This document shows, one piece after another, positions 8,698 to 15,100 of a stretch of DNA of 16,027 bases. The notes under the pieces were generated by a model, which worked only from the letters and a program-made list of their open reading frames with translations, had not been told where the DNA came from and did no database searches. Origin of the DNA: Flavobacteriaceae bacterium. Its GTDB lineage: Bacteria; Bacteroidota; Bacteroidia; Flavobacteriales; Weeksellaceae. The translations under genes and the position numbers were made by a program. The stretch's first letter is position 1; every line of letters starts with the position of its first letter. The stretch covers positions 1-16,027 of the forward strand of contig JAITOO010000025.1 of the NCBI GenBank assembly GCA_031289875.1, written 5' to 3'.

Positions 8698-9963
8698 TTA
8701 TATTTGATAAATTATTTTTCCATTTACAACCGTTGCCGTAACTTTTCCCTGCACTTTGCGCCCTAAGAAAGGCGTATTGCTTGATTTGGAAACAAACGGT
8801 TTTTCAATAACATAGGAAGTGTCCAAGTTCAAAACGGCAAAATCCGCAGGCTGGTCTGCCTCAATTTTTCCGCCCTGCATTCCGAAAACCTGTGCAGGTT
8901 TCACCGTAATCCATTCGATTAATTGCTCCAAAGTACAAATTCCTTTTTCGACTAACTCCGTGTATAACAGACTGAAAGCGTGTTCTGAACCGATAATTCC
9001 AAACGGCGCTTTTTCCAGCGGCTGATTTTTTTCTTCTTCGCTGTGCGGAGCGTGGTCGGTGGCGATACAATCAATAGTTCCGTCCAAAAGTCCTTGAATC
9101 AGAGCCTGTTGGTCTTCTTTGGAGCGAAGCGGCGGATTCATTTTGAAATTCGGGTCTTTTTCGGTTATATCTTCTTCATTGAGAAGGAGATGATGAGGCG
9201 TAACTTCTCCTGTAACCCAAATTCCCGACTGTTTGGCATCGCGCACGGCTCTCACGGATTCTTTTGCGCTGAGGTGGCAGACGTGATAATGGCAGTGTGC
9301 CGCTTCCGCCAGCAGTACATCGCGGGCGATTTGTACGCTCTCGCAGATGTTCGGGATTCCCGCAACGCCCAATTTTGCGCTTGTCTTTCCCTGATGGAGA
9401 CTTCCGCCGTAAATCAGGCTATTATCTTCACAATGGGCAACTACCGCCATTCCGAGTTTTCCCGCTTCCTGCATGGCTTCGTACATTACGGAAGAGGTCT
9501 GTACGCCCACGCCATCATTGGTAAAGGCAAAGGCTCCTGCTTCTTTTAGCGCCTTACAATCAACGAGTTCCTCGCTTTTTAAAGAATGGGTAATCGCAGC
9601 GTAGGTATAAACTTTAATTTTAGCCTCGCGGCGGACAATGTCGTAGAACTCTTTGACTGTTTGCACGTTATCCATAACGGGATGGGTGTTCGGCATAGCG
9701 CAAATCTGCGTAAAACCGCCTGAAGCAGCGGCTTCCGAGCCTGTTTTTATAGTTTCCTTGTGGGTAAATCCCGGCTCGCGCAAGTGTACGTGAACGTCGA
9801 TAAATCCGGGCGAAACGTATTTTCCTTTTGCATCAAGCAGAATTTCAATATTTTCGGGAAGGTTGTCCACAAGTTCTGTAATTTTTTCGTCGTCTATGAT
9901 AATGTGTTTTTCCTGAAATTTTCTTTCAAAAAAAACTTTTCCGTTTATGATGGCTTTTTTCAT
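8698..9963 (-). CDS. pyrC: Dihydroorotase (class I)
   Basis: PyrC cyclises N-carbamoyl-aspartate to dihydroorotate. From the chosen ATG at 9963 the protein has 421 residues, normal for class I dihydroorotase. Metal and substrate residues are visible: His58 and His60 in DVHVHLREPG, Asp150 in FTNDGVG, His177 in VAHCEDN, His230 in CHLSAKE and Asp303 in ATDHAPHS. An ATG seven codons further upstream (9984) is open but would overlap the pyrB end; the ATG at 9963 lies 4 bases after the pyrB stop, is preceded by an AAGAAG purine stretch, and gives the family-typical Met-Lys-Lys-Ala-Ile start. It is the second gene of the pyr operon. Allantoinase/hydantoinase relatives share the fold, but the HLREPG signature and neighbours favour dihydroorotase strongly. 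Confidence 0.95.
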   Translation of the reverse strand: MKKAIINGKVFFERKFQEKHIIIDDEKITELVDNLPENIEILLDAKGKYVSPGFIDVHVHLREPGFTHKETIKTGSEAAASGGFTQICAMPNTHPVMDNVQTVKEFYDIVRREAKIKVYTYAAITHSLKSEELVDCKALKEAGAFAFTNDGVGVQTSSVMYEAMQEAGKLGMAVVAHCEDNSLIYGGSLHQGKTSAKLGVAGIPNICESVQIARDVLLAEAAHCHYHVCHLSAKESVRAVRDAKQSGIWVTGEVTPHHLLLNEEDITEKDPNFKMNPPLRSKEDQQALIQGLLDGTIDCIATDHAPHSEEEKNQPLEKAPFGIIGSEHAFSLLYTELVEKGICTLEQLIEWITVKPAQVFGMQGGKIEADQPADFAVLNLDTSYVIEKPFVSKSSNTPFLGRKVQGKVTATVVNGKIIYQI

Positions 9964-9967
9964 CTTC

Positions 9968-10843
9968 TTATGAATTAAATACATAGTTCAGCACCGCGAT
10001 GCGTGCAAACACTCCGTTAGTCATTTGCGTAAAAATCCGCGACTGCGGAGCTTCAATCAAATTTTCGTCGATTTCGACGTTGCGGTTAATCGGGGCAGGG
10101 TGCATGATGATTGCACTCGGTTTCATTTTCGCTGTGCGTTCTTTTGTCAGACCGTACTGCTGTAAATAATTTTTTTCGTCATACTGCTGTTTGTGCCTTT
10201 CGTTTTGATTGCGCAGCAACATCACGACATCGGCATTGGGAAGCACGGAATCCAGCGAAACGTAACTGCCCATTGTCATGCTTGAATCCCGCCAAAATTC
10301 GGGCGTGGCAAAAGAGATTTCAGAGCCGAACCGAGTCAGGATTTTTGCGTCGGAGTGTGCCACGCGGCTGTGAACGACATCGCCGGCGATGACGATATTC
10401 AGACCGTTCAGTGTGCCAAATTCTTCGTAAATCGTTACTAAATCGAGCAGAGACTGGGTTGGGTGGTCGCCGCAGCCGTCGCCCGCGTTGATAATCGGAA
10501 CGTCAAAACGGGAAATCAGGTCTTCGTAAAAACGGTCTTGGTTATGGCGTATTACGAAGCATTCTACTCCGATGGAATTCAGTGTTTTAACGGTATCATA
10601 CAAGGTTTCGCCTTTTTTGACGCTGGAACTTTCGGCATCGAAATAGATAATTTCCATGCCTGTTTTCTTTTCTGCCATTTCAAAACTCAGTTTGGTTCGG
10701 GTGCTGTTTTCAAAAAACAGGTTGGAAATGTAATGATTAGACAGATTGGGGCAGGCTTTTTTTCTTTTAAAGTTTACTGCATCGTCCACCAGTTCGCGGA
10801 TTAGTTGTAAATCCAGATTTTCTAATGACGTAAAATGGTTCAT
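9968..10843 (-). CDS. pyrB: Aspartate carbamoyltransferase catalytic chain, Bacillus-like type
   Basis: PyrB condenses carbamoyl phosphate with aspartate. The 291-residue sequence follows B. subtilis PyrB closely: FFENSTRT (43-50) with the STRT carbamoyl-phosphate loop, VKKGETLYDT with active-site Lys77, GDGCGDHPTQSLLDL, the HSRVAHS segment, and MHPAPINRNVEID near the C-terminus. It stops about a dozen residues earlier than the 304-residue Bacillus enzyme, after all the motifs, so it is probably complete. No pyrI (regulatory chain) is in the window, fitting a homotrimeric, unregulated enzyme rather than the E. coli PyrBI dodecamer. The ATG overlaps the stop of an upstream 82-codon open frame by the sequence ATGA, and a terminator-like hairpin lies about 60 bases before the start, suggesting leader control. 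Confidence 0.95.
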   Translation of the reverse strand: MNHFTSLENLDLQLIRELVDDAVNFKRKKACPNLSNHYISNLFFENSTRTKLSFEMAEKKTGMEIIYFDAESSSVKKGETLYDTVKTLNSIGVECFVIRHNQDRFYEDLISRFDVPIINAGDGCGDHPTQSLLDLVTIYEEFGTLNGLNIVIAGDVVHSRVAHSDAKILTRFGSEISFATPEFWRDSSMTMGSYVSLDSVLPNADVVMLLRNQNERHKQQYDEKNYLQQYGLTKERTAKMKPSAIIMHPAPINRNVEIDENLIEAPQSRIFTQMTNGVFARIAVLNYVFNS

Positions 10844-11088
10844 TCTAAGCTGTAAAATATTAATTTATTTAATGTTGCGGGTTTGACAGCCTCATTTACA
10901 GGCAAAAAAAAACATCTTGTGAAAAAAGATGCTTTCAGTAACGGAGATAAAAATTCCGCAAGCGTATTGTTGGGAGTTTCCAAAGGGGACTTTTTTTTCT
11001 GAATGATTTGAAAAACAAACTTTTGGCAAGAAGTTAGAGCTTCTATTTTCAGTTGTGAAACTGTCTTTTTATTTGAAAATTCAACCAA
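10840..11088 (-). CDS. Possible leader ORF of the pyr operon (pyrL-like), 82 codons
   Basis: An open frame begins at TTG (11088), directly after an in-frame TAG, and ends at a TGA (10842-10840) that overlaps the pyrB ATG. It contains no Met codon after the start. The product matches no family I recognise; it is Lys- and Phe-rich with no clear domain. With A and T near a third each, 82 codons without a stop would arise by chance in roughly 1 of 500 frames, so selection for openness is plausible. The frame runs through a terminator-like hairpin (10904-10931), where it reads Ser-Phe-Phe-Thr-Arg-Cys-Phe-Phe-Leu-Pro. Its predicted start is about 38 nt after the inferred transcription start. This matches the layout of E. 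coli pyrL, whose translation couples to UTP-dependent attenuation. It could still be a fortuitous frame; TTG is a weak start and no strong ribosome site is seen. Confidence 0.35.
   Translation of the reverse strand: MVEFSNKKTVSQLKIEALTSCQKFVFQIIQKKKSPLETPNNTLAEFLSPLLKASFFTRCFFLPVNEAVKPATLNKLIFYSLE
10904..10931 (-). terminator. Terminator-like hairpin (candidate attenuator) upstream of pyrB
   Basis: Read on the - strand: CATCTT, a 7-nt loop, AAGATG, then nine T. The 6-bp core can extend by pairing the preceding GAAAG with the T-run (three A-U and two G-U pairs). It lies between the predicted pyr promoter (11133-11164) and pyrB, inside the 82-codon leader frame, as an attenuator would. The stem is short and AT-rich, so efficiency may be modest. 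Confidence 0.55.
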
Positions 11089-11132
11089 AAAATTGTTTTC
11101 TATATTAAAGTTTACTAATATCTAAAATTTCA

Positions 11133-11164
11133 CAAAAATAAAAATTATTTTCGGTTGATGCAAA
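11133..11164 (-). promoter_or_regulatory. pyrB: Putative promoter of the pyrB-pyrC-carA-carB operon
   Basis: On the - strand a TTTG (11164-11161) is followed by 20 bases and then TATTTTTG (11140-11133), a perfect TAnnTTTG match with good spacing for the Bacteroidota sigma factor. The predicted transcript start is near 11126, giving a 5' leader of about 283 nt before pyrB, long enough for regulation. Confidence 0.55.
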
Positions 11165-11361
11165 TTTGTTTGAAAGATTGTTGATAAATAATTTTATGCT
11201 TTTAATTTAACTATTGCTTTTGAAATATACAAAGCAAATGTCCAAAGAAATAGAAAGCATCACTCCCCTACTGAGACTACATTGCCAACAAGAAGAAAAA
11301 AACAGGCAGACGATATTAACGGCGTGAATGTTTGATGAGCATCAGTATATCAAAAATCCAT
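11165..11361. other. Intergenic segment between the pyr promoter and the alkyltransferase-like gene
   Basis: About 200 AT-rich bases with no gene I can support. A 29-codon + strand frame (11238-11327, ATG to TGA) is the only sizeable small ORF; it has no convincing promoter or ribosome site. No T-run hairpin follows the alkyltransferase-like gene here, so its transcript may read toward the pyr leader and end at the hairpin near 10904. Confidence 0.3.
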
Positions 11362-11676
11362 TCAGGTTTTCCACAAATGTTTTTCAAAATTCAAAATTTT
11401 ATCATTTTTGATAACCAAGCCTTCGTTTTCCAGCAGTTCCTGCATGAGGGTCGGAGAGGCGAAATGGTGCTTTCCCGTCAGTATTCCATTGCGGTTCACT
11501 ACACGATGGGCGGGAACGTCAGACAAGTTGTGCGCCGCATTCATGGCGTAGCCTACCATTCGGGCGGTGCGCCTCGTACCTAACTGTTCGGCAATCAGAC
11601 CGTAAGTGGTTACTTTTCCGAACGGAATTTTGCGAACGATTTCGTACACTTTTTCGTAAGAAAATTCATTTTCCAT
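11362..11676 (-). CDS. Alkyltransferase-like protein (MGMT family, catalytic Cys replaced by Ala)
   Basis: This 104-residue protein is the DNA-binding domain of the O6-alkylguanine-DNA alkyltransferase family without its N-terminal domain. Visible landmarks: IPFGKVTTYG (17-26) with the base-flipping Tyr25; RRTARMVGYAM (35-45) with Arg39 at the 'arginine finger' position; and VPAHRVVNRNG (54-64), where the normal PCHRV catalytic Cys is Ala56. Without that Cys it cannot accept alkyl groups. Such alkyltransferase-like (ATL) proteins bind O6-alkylguanine and hand the lesion to nucleotide excision repair in the organisms studied; that role here is by family analogy. The ATG at 11676 gives a start well matched to the domain. 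It is a single gene, divergent from the acyl-CoA synthetase fusion and upstream of the pyr operon, with no obvious functional link to either. Confidence 0.88.
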   Translation of the reverse strand: MENEFSYEKVYEIVRKIPFGKVTTYGLIAEQLGTRRTARMVGYAMNAAHNLSDVPAHRVVNRNGILTGKHHFASPTLMQELLENEGLVIKNDKILNFEKHLWKT

Positions 11677-11716
11677 CGGTTAAAGGTAAAAAAATATACT
11701 TTATTTCTTTCAAAAA

Positions 11717-11746
11717 TTGCCGAAATCTTGAATAAGTGTATATTTG
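11717..11746 (+). promoter_or_regulatory. Putative promoter upstream of the PrpE-Acs fusion gene
   Basis: TTG (11717-11719), 19 bases, then TATATTTG (11739-11746): a perfect TAnnTTTG -7 element with ideal spacing. The transcript would carry a leader of about 385 nt before the ATG at 12138. A weaker second candidate, TATATTAG (11889-11896, one mismatch), lies closer to the gene but lacks a TTG at the expected distance. Confidence 0.5.
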
Positions 11747-11792
11747 ACACCATTTTTTTCACAAAAATTTTAACAAAAAATAATCTTGCAAT

Positions 11793-11880
11793 ATGATAAA
11801 AATCAATATTTTGTGTTTTTACTGTCTTTTTTTTTAATAAAATTTACACTTTTTTTTATTTACATGATAAAAAGTCATAT
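11793..11880. repeat. Two copies of an operator-like motif (ATGATAAAAA..TCA..TAT)
   Basis: Copy 1 at 11793-11812 and copy 2 at 11863-11880 share ATGATAAAAA followed by a (G)TCA/TAT segment and a T-run, starting 70 bases apart. Each has internal dyad symmetry: TGAT-N4-ATCA in copy 1 and ATGA-N7-TCAT in copy 2. Copy 1 (ATGAT-AAAA-ATCAA) differs by one base from the FNR-type TTGAT-N4-ATCAA. A Crp/Fnr-family site is possible, but AT-rich sequence makes chance matches common. Confidence 0.25.
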
Positions 11881-11932
11881 TTTTTTCATATATTAGTCGC
11901 AAACGAAAACAGACCTCAAACAAACACAAAAA

Positions 11933-11959
11933 ATGAAGGAAAAGTGCTTTGCTTCCTGA
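11933..11959 (+). CDS. Possible 8-codon leader peptide upstream of the synthetase fusion
   Basis: ATG to TGA encoding Met-Lys-Glu-Lys-Cys-Phe-Ala-Ser. It is preceded by an A-rich stretch of the kind common before Bacteroidota starts. Its last codons form the left arm of the first stem-loop, so a translating ribosome would disrupt that structure. It is too short to judge from composition and may be chance. Confidence 0.18.
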   Translation: MKEKCFAS

Positions 11960-12011
11960 ATCTTCGGTTTAATAAAGTTTTTTATTTTTCTGTTTTTTAG
12001 GAAGTAAAGCA
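11945..12011 (+). promoter_or_regulatory. Leader stem-loop 1 before the synthetase fusion
   Basis: TGCTTTGCTTCCT (11945-11957) pairs with AGGAAGTAAAGCA (11999-12011): 13 bp with one G-U pair, extendable inward by three more pairs (GAA with TTT). The loop is AT-rich, about 35-41 nt. No T-run follows, so it is not a terminator itself. It directly abuts stem-loop 2 (one base between). Confidence 0.5.
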
Positions 12012-12012
12012 T

Positions 12013-12077
12013 AAAAAGAGATGATTCTAAACGTAAAAAATCATCAGATGAGTATTCTTTTAGAGTTATCTCTTTTT
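12013..12077 (+). promoter_or_regulatory. Leader stem-loop 2 with U-tract before the synthetase fusion
   Basis: AAAAAGAGATGATTCTAAA (12013-12031) pairs with TTTAGAGTTATCTCTTTTT (12059-12077): 19 contiguous pairs including two G-U. The outermost five pairs are A against T, so the right arm ends in TTTTT, as in a symmetrical terminator. It lies 60 bases before the ATG and could be an attenuator for this gene, or a terminator of a short leader RNA. Confidence 0.5.
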
Positions 12078-12137
12078 AACTTGTGAAGCCTGTTTTTGTT
12101 CCATTGAAATAAAGAAACCACAGCAAAATTACAAGAT

Positions 12138-15100
12138 ATGAGCAATTTATATCAACAAAAATTTCAAGAAAGTATTGCAAACCCCGAAAAATTCTGGGGC
12201 GAGCAGGCGAAGAGTATCCGCTGGTTCAAAGAACCGGAAGTTATTCTCTCAAAAAATCAACACGGACTTTACGAATGGTATAAGGACGGATGGGTCAATA
12301 TGTCTTACTTGTGCATAGATAAACACATCGAAGACGGATACGGCGACGAAACCGCCATTATCTACGAGTCGCCCGTTACCAACACCAAGTCTAAAATCAC
12401 TTACAATCAACTTTTGCAGAAAGTATCCAAACTCGCAGGAGGATTGAAAAAATTAGGCGTTCAGAAAGGAGATACGGTTCTCGTCTATATGCCGATGATT
12501 CCGCAAACCCTTATAGCAATGTTGGCGTGCGCCCGTATCGGGGCAATACACTCCGTTGTTTTCGGGGGGTTTGCGCCGAAAGAACTGGCGGTGAGAATCA
12601 ACGATTGCAAGCCGAAAGTTATCATTTCCGCCACCTCGGGCGTAGAAGTTGAAAAAGTCATTCCATACAAACCTATGGTTGATGAAGCGATTGCCATTGC
12701 AGAATACAAACCCAGCTATGTCGTGTTGTATAACAGACGATTAGGAGCTTTCTGCCCTGAACAGGACTACGACGTGGATTTCAACACCCTTATCAATCTG
12801 TCAGATCCTGCGCCTTATGTCGAAGTAGAATCGACTCACCCGTTGTTCATTCTATATACCTCAGGAACAACAGGCAAGCCAAAAGGCGTAGTACACGATA
12901 CAGGCGGATATGCCGTTGCGCTGAAATACACTATGGGAGCTATCTACGACAGCAAACCGGGCGATGTTTATTGGGCGGCTTCAGATGTGGGGTGGATTGT
13001 AGGACACAGCTACATCGTTTATGCTCCGCTGATAAACCGCAATGCCACTATCGTTTACGAAGGAAAACCGGTCAGAACTCCTGATGCAGGAACGTTTTGG
13101 CGCATTATCGAAGAATACAGAGTGCGAGTATTTTTCTCCGCTCCGACGGCTTTCAGAGTTATCAGAAAAGAAGACCCGAACGGAGATTTAATCAAGCAAA
13201 GAGACATCAGCTGCCTCAAATATCAATTCGTGGCAGGCGAAAGATGCGATGCCGCTACGCTGGAATGGTTGCAGGAACAATTAGGAATCCCTGTCATTGA
13301 CCATTGGTGGCAGACCGAAACCGCTTGGGCAATTATGGGCAACTTCATGGGCTACGACCAAGGCTTCCCTGTGAAGCCCGGCTCTGCGGGCAAACCTGTT
13401 CCCGGCTACGATGTACAAGTTTTCGGAAATAACGGAGAGCCTCTTGGCGAAAACGAAGAAGGAGCAGGCGTTATCAAATTGCCGCTGCCTCCGGGAACGC
13501 TTACCACGCTTTGGCAAGCAGAAGAACGCTATAAAGAAAGCTATCTGTCCCAATATCCTGGATATTATTTCACGGGCGACGGAATTTACAGAGATGAAGA
13601 CGGTTACCATTTTATCACCGGACGTCTGGACGACGTTATCAATGTGGCAGGACACCGCTTATCGACTTCCGAAATGGAAGAAATCATCGCTCGAAATCCG
13701 CACGTAGCAGAATGCGCGGCTATGGGTATCGAAGACACCATCAAAGGACAAGTTCCTTTTGTTGTGATAGTTTCTAAAGATGACGAAATAGAAGCCTCCC
13801 AACTGGAACTCGAATTGAAACATAGCATCAGAAAACAAATCGGAGCAATAGCTTCGCTGAACCGCGTGATACAACTCAAACGGCTGCCGAAAACCCGATC
13901 CGGAAAAGTGCTTCGCCGATTAATCCGAAATATTGCCGACGGAAAAGAATTTGCAATTCCGTCCACGTTGGAAGACCCAACCATCGTTAATGAAATCATT
14001 CAGGTTTTCAAAGAAGAAGGTGTTGGAACTTACGGATTCAGCGCAGAAAGAGCCAAAGGAACGCTCGACGATTTGACGGTTACTTCCAATCTGGATTATG
14101 AAAAATTCTACACCGAGAGCCTTGAACAAACCAACGATTTCTGGGAAAAAATTGCACGGACTTTTGTCTGGAAAAAAGAATGGGATACCGTTTCCGAAAC
14201 CAATTTTGACAAAGCAGAATTTAAGTGGTTTTCAGGCGGCAAACTCAACATCACCGAAAACTGTTTGGACAGGCATTTGGAGAGACTGGGAGACAAACCG
14301 TCCCTCTTGTTTGAAGGCAATGAGCCGGACGAACCGACCCGCACGCTCACCTATAAAGAACTATATGGTGAAGTTTGCAAACTTGCCAACGTGTTAAAAT
14401 CAAAAGGAATAGAAAAAGGAGACAGAATATGCATCTATATGCCGATGATTCCCGAAGCGCAAATCGCAGCTTTGGCGTGTGCGAGAGTCGGTGCAGTACA
14501 CACCCTCGTCTTTTCAGGCTATTCTTCCAAAGCCTTGATGTACAGAATCAAAAACTGCGAAGCAAAAATGGTCATTACCGCCGACGGTTCTCATCGAGGA
14601 GCGAAGTTCACCAACCTGAAATCTATTGTGGACGAGGCTTTAAAAGAAGTTCCAGCCGTAGAGTCCGTGATTGTCTATGACCGTACGCATCATCAAATCT
14701 CAATGACAGAAGGCAGAGACGAATATTGGAACAGTCTGACTGAAAATGCCGATATTCATTGCCCTGCGGAAGAAATGGAAGCAGAAGACCCACTGTTCAT
14801 CATTTACAGTTCCGAATCTTCGGGAAATCCGAAAGGAATTGTCCACACCTGCGGCGGATACATGGTTTACGTAGCTTATACGTTTAAAAACGTGTTCCAA
14901 ATCGGAACGGACGATGTTTATTTTTGCTCGGCGGATTTCGGCTGGCTGGCAGGACATTCCTACAACATCTATGCGCCTCTCTTGACGGGAGTTACGTCGG
15001 TGCTGTTTGAAGGTGCGCCTGCTTACCCTGATTACAGCCGTTTTTGGAAAATTATCGAAAAGTACAAAGTTACCCACTTCTACACTGCGCCGACGACTTT

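Larger units (their letters stand above)
11677..12137. other. Long AT-rich intergenic/leader region before the PrpE-Acs fusion gene
   Basis: A 461-base stretch with no full-size gene. In order on the + strand: a promoter-like TTG-N19-TATATTTG (11717-11746); two near-identical ATGATAAAAA-containing motifs (11793-11812, 11863-11880); a possible 8-codon leader ORF (11933-11959); and two adjacent stem-loops (11945-12011 and 12013-12077). The last 60 bases before the ATG are unstructured by eye. The layout suggests a regulated 5' leader for the downstream synthetase gene. Confidence 0.5.

Noticed and set aside
9043..9549. 168-codon + strand frame inside pyrC
   Set aside because: Shadow of the well-conserved pyrC; no independent evidence.
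9964..9984. Upstream ATG extending pyrC by seven codons
   Set aside because: It would overlap the end of pyrB and add residues outside the family start; the ATG at 9963 has better spacing and context.
10904..10931. Hairpin near 10904 as simply the terminator of the alkyltransferase-like gene
   Set aside because: Not excluded, but it lies about 430 bases beyond that gene and downstream of a good promoter for pyrB, so an attenuator role fits its position better.
11238..11327. 29-codon + strand ORF between the pyr leader and the alkyltransferase-like gene
   Set aside because: No convincing promoter or ribosome site; length is within chance for intergenic DNA. Conservation in relatives would be needed to revive it.
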